Shown in pieces: positions 42,413 to 49,735 of a stretch of DNA of 50,445 nucleotides. How positions within the stretch are numbered: position 1 is the stretch's first letter; every line of letters starts with the position of its first letter. The notes under the pieces were generated by a model. That model saw only the letters and a program-made list of their open reading frames with translations. It was not told the DNA's origin and did no database searches. A program made the position numbers and the translations under genes. Source of the stretch: Saprospiraceae bacterium (lineage in GTDB: Bacteria > Bacteroidota > Bacteroidia > Chitinophagales > Saprospiraceae); NCBI GenBank assembly GCA_020629965.1, contig JAHDCG010000021.1:1-50445 (forward strand), read 5' to 3'.

Positions 42413-43039
42413 TTATGTAGTATTTTTTTTCGATACTTCTACTTCCTTAAATAAACACCCTGTAATATTAGCATTCTGCAGAATTTCCTTCATCTCTTGA
42501 GAAACAAAAAGTTTAGACGCTGTTTCTTTAATTCTAAATATTTTAGTAAAACCTTCTTCAGGAGCACTTAAAACTATTTTTCTTACTATTCCCCGCGAGT
42601 TAGGTTGACTACGGAGTTTTCTAAAAACAGACTTTTCAGTATCACAATAATCTTTAAGTATTTTAAAATTTAGTGTGTAATAGCCTTTAAGATAACTTAC
42701 TTCTTTTTTTATTTCTCCTTCTGAATTGTAATACTCGTGCGAGTAAGTTTCATCCAGCAACGTCATTGGAACTAAATCAAACTCATCTTCACTTGACAAA
42801 TTTGCTATATCTACAAATTTTTGACTTAAAACGGGAATACTCATGTCATTTGCAATAAAGTCATATTTTGTAACAAGGGACAAATTTGCTCTTGCATGCA
42901 ATTCCTTTTGATTAAATGCAGATTGATTTGAATTTAACCTTAGTGATAAATCTATGTCTTCTTTCTTGAGCTTATGAACAGACATATAATCATCTATACA
43001 CTGACTGAAATCAACTTTTAACAAAAAACATTTTTCCAT
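42413..43039 (-). CDS. Immunity-like protein (Imm11/DUF1629-like) next to an AHH toxin tip
   Basis: A 208-residue soluble, AT-rich gene product without a signal peptide. The last 40 residues (KIFRIKETASKLFVSQEMKEILQNANITGCLFKEVEV) follow the ending of DUF1629/Imm11-type immunity proteins, where a hydrophobic strand, a helix and a G-hydrophobic-F strand close the fold. It starts one base after the stop of the AHH nuclease fragment (TAA, one base, ATG), the usual toxin-then-immunity order. It would bind and block the nuclease in the producing cell. The family assignment is from pattern memory and moderate; the toxin-linked position strengthens it. The gene appears intact. Confidence 0.6.
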   Translation of the reverse strand: MEKCFLLKVDFSQCIDDYMSVHKLKKEDIDLSLRLNSNQSAFNQKELHARANLSLVTKYDFIANDMSIPVLSQKFVDIANLSSEDEFDLVPMTLLDETYSHEYYNSEGEIKKEVSYLKGYYTLNFKILKDYCDTEKSVFRKLRSQPNSRGIVRKIVLSAPEEGFTKIFRIKETASKLFVSQEMKEILQNANITGCLFKEVEVSKKNTT

Positions 43040-43040
43040 A

Positions 43041-43550
43041 TTAATTTAATTTAGAAGATGTCCAATTTTTTAAAATATCACCTGCCATAGACTCTATATC
43101 ATCCAACATATCTATAATTTCATCATCTAACAAATTTCCTATTTGATTAGTTGAAATTCCATTCTCAAATAAAACATCATCAATTAAATCATTAATTTCT
43201 TGATTGTAATCAGGATGACTTCCGTTGTATGTTGGAAACAAATGAGCGTCACTCACGGTATTTCCTGCTGCGTCTGTAAAATCCTCAGCAGTTTCTGCTA
43301 AAAGCTTCCCATTTGAAACTCTATCTACATCATAAAGCTCTCGAATTATTGCTTCTTGATGTAGTGGACTGTTTTGTGCAACATTGGAAGGAACGATATG
43401 ATGAGCTTGATGATTTAAAGGAATAGGATTGTTTATAAGCATTTCTAAACGACTTCTCAATAACCCATTGACAGCTAACCTTTGAGCATCTGTATATTTT
43501 ACAATTTGACCGCTGGCATCAACCATAAAACGAGGTGTATAGTAAACGTT
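43041..43550 (-). pseudogene. C-terminal tip of a polymorphic toxin with AHH nuclease domain
   Basis: From ATG 43526 the frame gives 161 residues, but it stays open upstream to at least 43550 (NVYYTPRFMVDASGQIVKYT), so the ATG is probably internal and the large N-terminal delivery part is missing. The motif NHQAHHIVPSNVAQNSPLHQE, split as HQAHHIVP and the following His, matches the AHH branch of HNH/Endo VII nucleases; His residues in HHIVP are the expected metal-binding or catalytic ones. A second conserved part, HLFPTYNGSHPDYNQEIN, also fits. Such domains cut DNA or RNA in competing cells. An IS66 remnant begins right at the break. The fragment may be silent or act as an orphan donor for toxin exchange. 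Confidence 0.7.
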
Positions 43551-43552
43551 CG

Positions 43553-44068
43553 GTAAACCCCATATTCCCCATCCAAAACCACGCCCTCATCTTTGCATCA
43601 AAGTTCACCAAAAGCAACGAAAGATGCAAAAAGCAAAACCTAAAGGTACCTACAATCTCGCCAAAATGCGCTCCGTCGTAGCGGGCTACGCCGACTTTGC
43701 AGGAACAAAAAAAGACTACTGCGCCCGCCTCGACCTCAATGTACACACTTTCGACTATTGGCGCAAACGAGTCCGAGCCGCCGAGTCACCGACCGAAAGG
43801 AAGAACCCCGCCTTACCTGCGTCACAAAAATTTGTCGAACTGCCGCCGCCGCCCCCGCTGCCGGCTACCGATTTCGGCACGGTCCGCGCCGTCTATACCC
43901 TGCACCTGCCCGACGGCAAACGCCTCGAACTGCCCCTCTGCACTCCCCCCTCCGTATTGACTCACCTGCTCCAAATCTCCCTGTGATGTTTGCACTCACC
44001 GCCGCCCGCCGCTTTTTTCTCTACCGCCCGAGTTGCGATATGCGCAAGGGCTTTCACGGTCTGAGCGG
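43553..44068 (+). mobile_element. IS66 family insertion sequence remnant
   Basis: It contains a complete TnpA-like gene and the first 28 codons of TnpB; the rest of tnpB, the large transposase and the right end are gone, replaced by repeat copy 2 at 44069. The proposed left end at 43553 begins GTAAACCCC, in keeping with IS66 ends that start GTAA, and coincides with the point where the toxin fragment loses its upstream part. I could not identify a target duplication because the right end is missing. Confidence 0.7.
43624..43986 (+). CDS. tnpA: IS66 family accessory protein TnpA
   Basis: A 120-residue protein with an N-terminal helix-turn-helix (KKDYCARLDLNVHTFDYWRKR, about residues 29-50) typical of the small IS66 TnpA proteins, which may help bind the element's ends. 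A Pro-rich linker (LPPPPPLPATDF) and a short C-terminal beta segment (AVYTLHLPDGKRLELPL) follow, as in other members. Its stop overlaps the tnpB ATG by one base (TGATG), the usual IS66 coupling. With the transposase lost it cannot mobilise the element by itself. Confidence 0.85.
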   Translation: MQKAKPKGTYNLAKMRSVVAGYADFAGTKKDYCARLDLNVHTFDYWRKRVRAAESPTERKNPALPASQKFVELPPPPPLPATDFGTVRAVYTLHLPDGKRLELPLCTPPSVLTHLLQISL

Positions 44069-44159
44069 AGGGTTGCGACCGGGCATGTATTTCGTGGTGC
44101 TGCGTGCGGCAGGGAAGCGGGTGCGCGCGGCGCGAATTTTTGTGGAGAGGGGATTATGA
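43986..44159 (+). pseudogene. Truncated IS66 tnpB fused to the end of the CotH gene
   Basis: The first 28 residues (MFALTAARRFFLYRPSCDMR, then KGFHGLSG) are the normal start of IS66 TnpB. The frame then enters repeat copy 2 and continues as the last 29 residues of the CotH gene's T9SS domain (GLRPGMYFVVLRAAGKRVR onwards). The join is in frame, so a 57-residue chimera could be made, but neither part is functional alone. Confidence 0.85.
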
Positions 44160-44565
44160 TACTGAATAAAAATAACACCTTTTTCGTGCCTTTATGTCCG
44201 CAATTATTAAATGCACAAAATCAGCGTTCCGACCGAGGTGCGGGATTTTGCTGCGTTCAGTAAATTTTATAAAATCATAATGAGTCAGCGTAGCGAGTCA
44301 TTTTCCTTGCCGGGTAAAAAACAGTGAAATTGAGAAGACGGAACGGATTTCGTTATTTTAAATCCGTCGGAGGCGGGAGATAACAGGCATGAGGGACATT
44401 CTCGCGCCAACGGGAAAAGCCAAACGTGGTGGTACGCTTGACTTTTTCCTCTTTATTATGTCGTTACGGCGGTCGGAGACCGTATCGACGGTGCGGATAG
44501 ATTTTGGAAAATCTACCGAGCGGTTTCGACGCGCTCTTGAAAGCGGAAGACTCCGCGCGAGCGGT
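44069..44565 (+). repeat. 497-bp direct repeat, copy 2
   Basis: Identical to 41056-41552. Left flank is the cut tnpB; right flank is the N-terminal part of a second truncated gene. The stretch 44160-44512 has no gene of its own. Confidence 0.93.
44364..44413. other. Structured hairpin motif, copy A' (within repeat copy 2)
   Basis: Exact duplicate of the motif at 41351-41400, carried by the 497-bp repeat. Confidence 0.65.
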
Positions 44566-44749
44566 AATTCAGACCGAAAAAGTGTGTTTTTTCCGTTCCG
44601 GTTTGTAAGGTGCTGTCGTTGTAGTATTGAAAGATTTTATCGTTTTCCGCGTACCGGGTTTGTTGATTTTCGGGAAAGGGCGACCAATCCGTTTGGGTGA
44701 AAGCAGAGGAAAGAGTCAGGGCGAAGAGGAAAGTCAGGAAAATTTTCAT
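44513..44749 (-). pseudogene. Truncated exported protein fused to repeat sequence
   Basis: A 78-residue frame. A signal peptide (MKIFLTFLFALTLSSAFTQ) and about 42 residues of a secreted protein (TDWSPFPENQQTRYAEND onwards) are followed, from base 44565, by 17 residues read from the 497-bp repeat (YRSRGVFRFQERVETAR). The break is at the same repeat base as in the HEAT-like gene, but the reading frame differs. I do not recognise the family from so short a stub. A -7 box lies 4 nt before the ATG. Confidence 0.7.
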
Positions 44750-44753
44750 AGGG

Positions 44754-44761
44754 CAAAGTTA
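44754..44761 (-). promoter_or_regulatory. Candidate -7 box immediately before a truncated gene
   Basis: Minus strand TAACTTTG with 4 nt between the box and the ATG at 44749. This predicts a leaderless transcript, as for the cyclase gene. Confidence 0.45.
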
Positions 44762-44812
44762 GCGGGTGCTTCAGCGAAAAGCATTTTTCCAAAAACGATT
44801 GTGGAAAAGCGT

Positions 44813-47056
44813 CTATTTAATGAGTTCTTCAATATATTTTATTGCTGTATTCAATACCGCATCTTCTCCGTTTCTTATGCTTTCAATCGTTTCTTTTACG
44901 TGGACATCAGGCACTATACCTATTCTCTGTAGTTGAGTTCCGTCCGGGTAACTGACATTGTGACCGCTAAAAAACAAACGAATGTTGCCGGGAATATTGA
45001 AGAAAGTGATATCTCCGTTGGTTCCGGAGGTATGAGTACCGATGAAGACAGAATTAGTGACAGTTTTGAAGAAAAGTCCCATGTGTTCGGACTGACTAAT
45101 TGCTCTTTCGTCTATTAAGACTACCGTTTTTCCGCGATAGACGGGTAGATTGTTTCGTTTTATTTTTTGAAAAAAGAAAGTTTCTGAATTTGGATGCAGA
45201 TAATCAGAAGTATCATCTGTTTGCATGTTTTTCGGCGCATTTCGTTTAAACAGGGCGCCCGGGTTTTTTTCGTTTGTTGTCAATCTTGAAATAATCGCAG
45301 CGCGAGTGCCGTTAGGGTAACCTCTTAAATCGAATATTATTGCATTTGTATTTTCAAATTTTTCGTACATTTCTACTGTTTCTTCGTTACGAATAACCGC
45401 TAAATCTACATAGCCGATATTGTTTTCTAACAATTTTGTCGATACAGGTAAGTTTCTTCCCTGATACTGCCAATATTGGTCGAAAAATGTTTTGGTTCTA
45501 AGCAGCGATATATTTTTTGTTTCACCGTTTTTATCTAATAGTTCAAGATTTATATAAGTAGAATCTTGTCCTTTTAAAATTTCATGGGTGAACAGGAAAT
45601 TCAAATTTTGAGGGTTGCTATACGCGTAGTACTTTTTTAAGCTTTCGTAACGGTCTTTTACGCTTTCTCCGTTAATTCGTGTTATGATGTCACCGACTTC
45701 TGCTTGAGTGTTTGATTTTACATTCGGAAATACTTTTGTTATAAGTAATTTATCTTCAATAAACCGAATTATTATCGGCGGAACGGCATTTCCGAAATAG
45801 TTGTTTAATACATCGGACTGAACAAAGCCATGTCCGTCGTTCAGATAATGATACATACCGGCTACGGTCAAAGCATATTCTTCACTATTTTCAGCCGAAA
45901 TAAATTTTGGTATAAATTTAAGATATATTTCATCCCAATCCTCGTCCATCAAATGCTTATACGGATAGAAATAATTGATAACTGAATAAATTTTTGCAAC
46001 AGCAAGAATACGTTCGCCTACCGACGGATATAAATTTTGTGATGTTTCCTCTTCTTCGACATGGTTACTATATATTGATTTTCTGTAATCAATGACGCTT
46101 TTAACATCTTCTTTTAAGAATCTAAGATATTCTCTTTCCGTTTCACTTTCGTTTAAATTGGTAAGTAACAAGTTTTCTTGAAAAACTTTGCTATCCGGTA
46201 ACTTAGAAACCTTCAATGATAAACTAAGTAAAGGTAATAAGTCAAAGATTACAGTATGTCCTATGTTTTTTGTTGAAAGTTTTGTTTCGGAGAAGATGAC
46301 AGCATTACCGTTTTTTTGAAGAGCATAAGCTAAGAGCGGCACTTCAGCATTTTCGCCAATTAAAAAAACCGTTTTCAATTTTGCATTTTGCGTAGCCGAG
46401 TAAATCTTGTCACCGCTTTTTGAATAAATTCCGTTGCTATAGTAAGTTTCGAACGCGCCTTCAGGAACAAATCCGTCATGATAGCGAGCAGTAAGTGACG
46501 GCAGTGAAATATCCGACGTTGACAAATGAGCGGCGATTAAGGTAAAAAAGTTATGCAAACTTTGATGATTTTGAGATGACTCCTTTATTCTGCGCAAGTC
46601 GAACACCACCCCGTCTGCGGTTGCAAGTTCTTTTTTCAAACCTCTAATTTCATCGGATTGCCAATCGAGATTAGCTAAAGCACTTTTGTTGAAATTTGTA
46701 ATCCTGATAACACTGTCAGCACCTACTGAAACATTAAAAGGAATATTCGAAGCAGATGAAGAATCGGAGTTTATTTGAGTCAAAGGGTCATTCAAAGTTT
46801 TTAACAGGTCTTTTATCGCAGACTCAATTTTCTTATTCTGCGAGATAATTTTATCCGCTTCTCGCACAAAGTGAGCATTCCACTCGGTAGAATTTTGAGA
46901 AATATCGGGATGAAAATAAGCAATATGACCCCACAATTTTCCAAGTTGTGCAACTGCTTCTAAGTCATAAGATTTATCTTGAATGCTTTGAGCAAAGGTA
47001 AAGGTTGCGTTAAGCAATAAAAGAAGTAAAGAAACTTTTTGGAACAAAATAAGCAT
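44813..47056 (-). CDS. Exported S41 family (tail-specific/tricorn-like) peptidase
   Basis: A 747-residue protein with a signal peptide (about 1-22, LLLLLNATFTFAQ). The N-terminal 370 residues include a degenerate S41-like lobe (GVVFDLRRIKESSQNHQSLH near 150). A PDZ-like segment follows near 430-510 (GDIITRINGESVKDRYESLKKYY), then the S41 protease core: NIGYVDLAVI, NAIIFDLRGYPNGT and KTVVLIDERAISQSEHMGLFFK with the nucleophilic Ser region, followed by GTHTSGTNGD and VSYPDGTQLQRIGIVPDV. It likely cuts proteins or peptides in the periplasm or outside. The gene is AT-rich compared with the window's housekeeping genes and ends 64 nt from the truncated gene before it. A weak TTACTTTG box lies at 47086. 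Confidence 0.9.
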   Translation of the reverse strand: MLILFQKVSLLLLLLNATFTFAQSIQDKSYDLEAVAQLGKLWGHIAYFHPDISQNSTEWNAHFVREADKIISQNKKIESAIKDLLKTLNDPLTQINSDSSSASNIPFNVSVGADSVIRITNFNKSALANLDWQSDEIRGLKKELATADGVVFDLRRIKESSQNHQSLHNFFTLIAAHLSTSDISLPSLTARYHDGFVPEGAFETYYSNGIYSKSGDKIYSATQNAKLKTVFLIGENAEVPLLAYALQKNGNAVIFSETKLSTKNIGHTVIFDLLPLLSLSLKVSKLPDSKVFQENLLLTNLNESETEREYLRFLKEDVKSVIDYRKSIYSNHVEEEETSQNLYPSVGERILAVAKIYSVINYFYPYKHLMDEDWDEIYLKFIPKFISAENSEEYALTVAGMYHYLNDGHGFVQSDVLNNYFGNAVPPIIIRFIEDKLLITKVFPNVKSNTQAEVGDIITRINGESVKDRYESLKKYYAYSNPQNLNFLFTHEILKGQDSTYINLELLDKNGETKNISLLRTKTFFDQYWQYQGRNLPVSTKLLENNIGYVDLAVIRNEETVEMYEKFENTNAIIFDLRGYPNGTRAAIISRLTTNEKNPGALFKRNAPKNMQTDDTSDYLHPNSETFFFQKIKRNNLPVYRGKTVVLIDERAISQSEHMGLFFKTVTNSVFIGTHTSGTNGDITFFNIPGNIRLFFSGHNVSYPDGTQLQRIGIVPDVHVKETIESIRNGEDAVLNTAIKYIEELIK

Positions 47057-47133
47057 TATAAAAGGATTTTAATTGTAAATAATTGCAAAGTAAGCACCTT
47101 TTATATAGCAAAAATTGGATAAATCATGCGTTT

Positions 47134-47976
47134 TTATTTCAACAGATAGAGTTCGTTGTCTAAGACTTTAATATTAGAACGTAAGACTCTCGGAGATAAT
47201 CCTGTATAACTTTTAACATCACGATTAAAATGAGATTGATCGCTGTAATTAACCAAATGAGCAATTTCTGTCATAGTTATATCTTTTCGCAATAAATATA
47301 AGGCTTTTCTAAAACGAATAGTTTTTATGATGTTTTTTGGCGAGTCTCCGATTGTTTTTTTAAAATTCCTGTAAAGCGTTGATTCTTCCATATAAAATTT
47401 TTTGCAAATGTCTGTTACCGTTAAGGGTGACTTTTGTGAGTGTGCATTTATCGACAGTAGTATTTCCTTAATCAAGGAACCGGTCTTATTCATACGGTAA
47501 TTGTTTAGAAAAAATAATTCTAAAAGATGAACACGTTCCGTTAAAGAAGGTATTTCAAACATTCGGGAAAAAAAATGTTTACCTGCCGAACCGAAAATTT
47601 CTGACAGCGGCTCTTCGTTACCGGAAATTTTAAAAAGTGGAATTCCGGTAAAATCAGCAAGTCCGCCGGGACTAAAAATTATACATATTTGATCAAATTG
47701 ACCGCTATAAGATACTTCAAATTTTTTCTTATGTTGACCATAAAGTCTGGAAACTACAGACTCATTTCCGTAAGTAATCAAACATTTGTTTTCATTGCGA
47801 GTCCAATCTACATTGTTTTGATTATAAACAGAAAGGCATAGATTACTATTAGGTAGGGTTGTGTATTTGCCACTTGTATTATTGTTATTTTGAATAAATA
47901 AAAAATATTCAATTTTGTCCTTCAAGAATTGATGATTTGGTTTAAAGAGCTGCTTATTTATTTTAGAATTACTCAA
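47134..47976 (-). CDS. AraC family transcriptional regulator
   Basis: A 280-residue protein. The C-terminal 100 residues form the AraC double helix-turn-helix (TVTDICKKFYMEESTLYRNFKKTIG, then TMTEIAHLVNYSDQSHFNRDVKSYTGLSPRVLR). The N-terminal part (FSPGGLADFTGIPLFKISGNEE) resembles the DUF6597-type sensor seen in many Bacteroidota AraC proteins. The start is a TTG at 47976 by default; no ATG exists before residue 190, so the exact N-terminus is uncertain. It is AT-rich and co-directional with the S41 peptidase (77 nt gap), which it might regulate. The ligand is unknown. Confidence 0.88.
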   Translation of the reverse strand: MSNSKINKQLFKPNHQFLKDKIEYFLFIQNNNNTSGKYTTLPNSNLCLSVYNQNNVDWTRNENKCLITYGNESVVSRLYGQHKKKFEVSYSGQFDQICIIFSPGGLADFTGIPLFKISGNEEPLSEIFGSAGKHFFSRMFEIPSLTERVHLLELFFLNNYRMNKTGSLIKEILLSINAHSQKSPLTVTDICKKFYMEESTLYRNFKKTIGDSPKNIIKTIRFRKALYLLRKDITMTEIAHLVNYSDQSHFNRDVKSYTGLSPRVLRSNIKVLDNELYLLK

Positions 47977-48200
47977 TTGATATTAATATTTTGTGATTAT
48001 TTATTTAGAGTTAAGTTATATAAACTTTGTCGGTTCAATTAAATTTTTAGTGTAAAGTTCTGACCTCTTAAAATTTATGTCCTGACTTTACCGCCGACTT
48101 TATACTACAATTCAATTTTCCGTTCACACGAAATCCTCTGCTTTTTTACGGATATGGCTTATCTTTTACGATTATTGCAAATAAATATCATTCAAGCAAA

Positions 48201-48229
48201 GATAAACGATTTTTAAAAAGACGTTTATC
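48201..48229. other. Inverted repeat GATAAACG/CGTTTATC in an AT-rich spacer
   Basis: A perfect 8-bp stem with a 13-nt loop (TTTTAAAA inside). It is enclosed by a longer-range pair, ACGGATA near 48147 and TATCCGT near 48232. It lies in the 436-nt spacer between the AraC gene and the flavoprotein gene; an operator or terminator is possible. Nothing else but the promoter at 48300 was seen there. Confidence 0.5.
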
Positions 48230-48299
48230 ATTATCCGTATAGTTTTCTCGTGTTGCTATACAAACAGTCCAAAAATTCACTGACCCGACCGATTTATAA

Positions 48300-48333
48300 T
48301 TGCAACCGATAACAACCCCTTTCCGTACCTTTG
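48300..48333 (+). promoter_or_regulatory. Candidate promoter for the flavoprotein gene
   Basis: TTG at 48300-48302 and TACCTTTG at 48326-48333, separated by 23 nt. This is the best two-part match to the Bacteroidota TTG/TAnnTTTG promoter in the window. Confidence 0.6.
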
Positions 48334-48412
48334 CACCCGCAAGTATCAAACGCTAAATATCAGCAAAAATCATAAAAAATCTTACCAAATCAGCGTAAAA
48401 AAATCAAAATCC

Positions 48413-49663
48413 TTGTCAAATAAAATCATCATCATCGGCGGCGGTGCAGCCGGTTTTTTCGCGGCTGTTAACTGCGCCGAGGCCGACCCGACTGCCGACA
48501 TCACCATTTTAGAACGCGGAAAATCCGTGCTCGGCAAAGTGAAAATATCGGGCGGCGGGCGTTGCAATGTCACACACGCAATTTGGACGCCGCGCGAGTT
48601 GGTGAAAAATTATCCGCGCGGAGCGAAGGCTTTAATGGGGCCGTTTTCTAAGTTTTGTACGGGCGATACGGTCGATTGGTTTGCCAAAAGAAAAGTCGAA
48701 ACAAAAATCGAAGACGACGGCAGGATGTTTCCCGTTTCCGACTCTTCGCAGAGCATCATCGACTGCCTGTGGAAAGGCGCAAAGCGAGCGGGAGTAAGGG
48801 TTTTGACTTCGGTGCGAGTGGAGAATATTTACCCGCCGGAGCAAAAAGGACAGGCGTGGAAAGTGATGACGGCGGGCGAAAAAAAGCCGTTTTATTGCGA
48901 CAAAATTATGTTGGCGACGGGTAGTAATCCGAAAATGTGGGACATGGTTCGGCACCTCGGTCATACCGTTGTGCCGCCGGTGCCTTCGCTATTTACTTTC
49001 AATATCAAAGACCCGCGTATCAAGGATTTGCTCGGTATCTCCATGCCGAATGCGGAGGTGAAAATTAACGGCATCGACCTTTCCAAAAACGCCCGCACGG
49101 CGCACGGCCCGCTGCTCATCACGCATTGGGGTATGAGCGGTCCGGCGATTTTGAAATTATCGGCCATTGCGGCGCGCGAATTACACGCAAAAAATTACCG
49201 GTTTGACATCAGCATCAATTGGCGGTACGGTTACAGCCTACAGGAAACGACCGAAGACATAGAGGAAATTTGTACCGAGCATCCGAAAAAATCCGTGCGT
49301 TCCAATCCCCAATTCGGCTTTCCCGCACGGCTGTGGCAGCGGTTGGTCGATGCAGCCGGCATTCCCGCGGAGCGACGTTTCGGCGAAACGGGAAAGAAAA
49401 TGCGCAATAAATTAGCGGCGCAAATCGCGCAGGGAAATTATAAAGTGACAGGCAAAAGCACCTTCAAAGAAGAGTTTGTCACGGCGGGCGGCGTGGAATT
49501 GGACGAGGTCGATTTTCAACGTTTCGAGAGCAAAATCCACGATAATCTTTTCTTCGCCGGCGAGGTGTTGAATATCGATGCGGTGACGGGCGGTTTTAAT
49601 TTTCAAGCGGCTTGGACGGGTGGTTATTTGGCGGGTTCGGCAATGGCTGAGAAGAGACTTTAG
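48413..49663 (+). CDS. BaiN/RdsA (HI0933) family NAD(P)/FAD-dependent oxidoreductase
   Basis: A 416-residue flavoprotein. The FAD-binding dinucleotide fold opens with IIIIGGGAAGFFAAVNCAE, followed by the family hallmark KVKISGGGRCNVTH (near residue 45), GRMFPVSDSSQSIIDCL, and the closing FAGEVLNIDAVTGGFNFQAAWTGGYLAG. All are characteristic of the HI0933/BaiN family. Substrates of most members are unknown. The start codon is TTG at 48413; no in-frame ATG lies upstream, and MSNKIIII gives a family-like N-terminus. The leader from the proposed promoter would be about 70 nt. The stop codon lies inside a TCTAAMR array. Confidence 0.93.
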   Translation: MSNKIIIIGGGAAGFFAAVNCAEADPTADITILERGKSVLGKVKISGGGRCNVTHAIWTPRELVKNYPRGAKALMGPFSKFCTGDTVDWFAKRKVETKIEDDGRMFPVSDSSQSIIDCLWKGAKRAGVRVLTSVRVENIYPPEQKGQAWKVMTAGEKKPFYCDKIMLATGSNPKMWDMVRHLGHTVVPPVPSLFTFNIKDPRIKDLLGISMPNAEVKINGIDLSKNARTAHGPLLITHWGMSGPAILKLSAIAARELHAKNYRFDISINWRYGYSLQETTEDIEEICTEHPKKSVRSNPQFGFPARLWQRLVDAAGIPAERRFGETGKKMRNKLAAQIAQGNYKVTGKSTFKEEFVTAGGVELDEVDFQRFESKIHDNLFFAGEVLNIDAVTGGFNFQAAWTGGYLAGSAMAEKRL

Positions 49664-49687
49664 ATGTTAGATTTTAGACGTTAGACT
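49659..49687 (-). repeat. TCTAAMR heptamer array running into the stop of the flavoprotein gene
   Basis: On the minus strand TCTAACG, TCTAAAA, TCTAACA, TCTAAAG, TCTC. The stop codon TAG of the gene (49661-49663) is part of it. Confidence 0.8.
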
Positions 49688-49735
49688 GCCGTTCTAACCT
49701 GCTCGTTTTGCTTGAATTGAATTTGAAAATACCCG

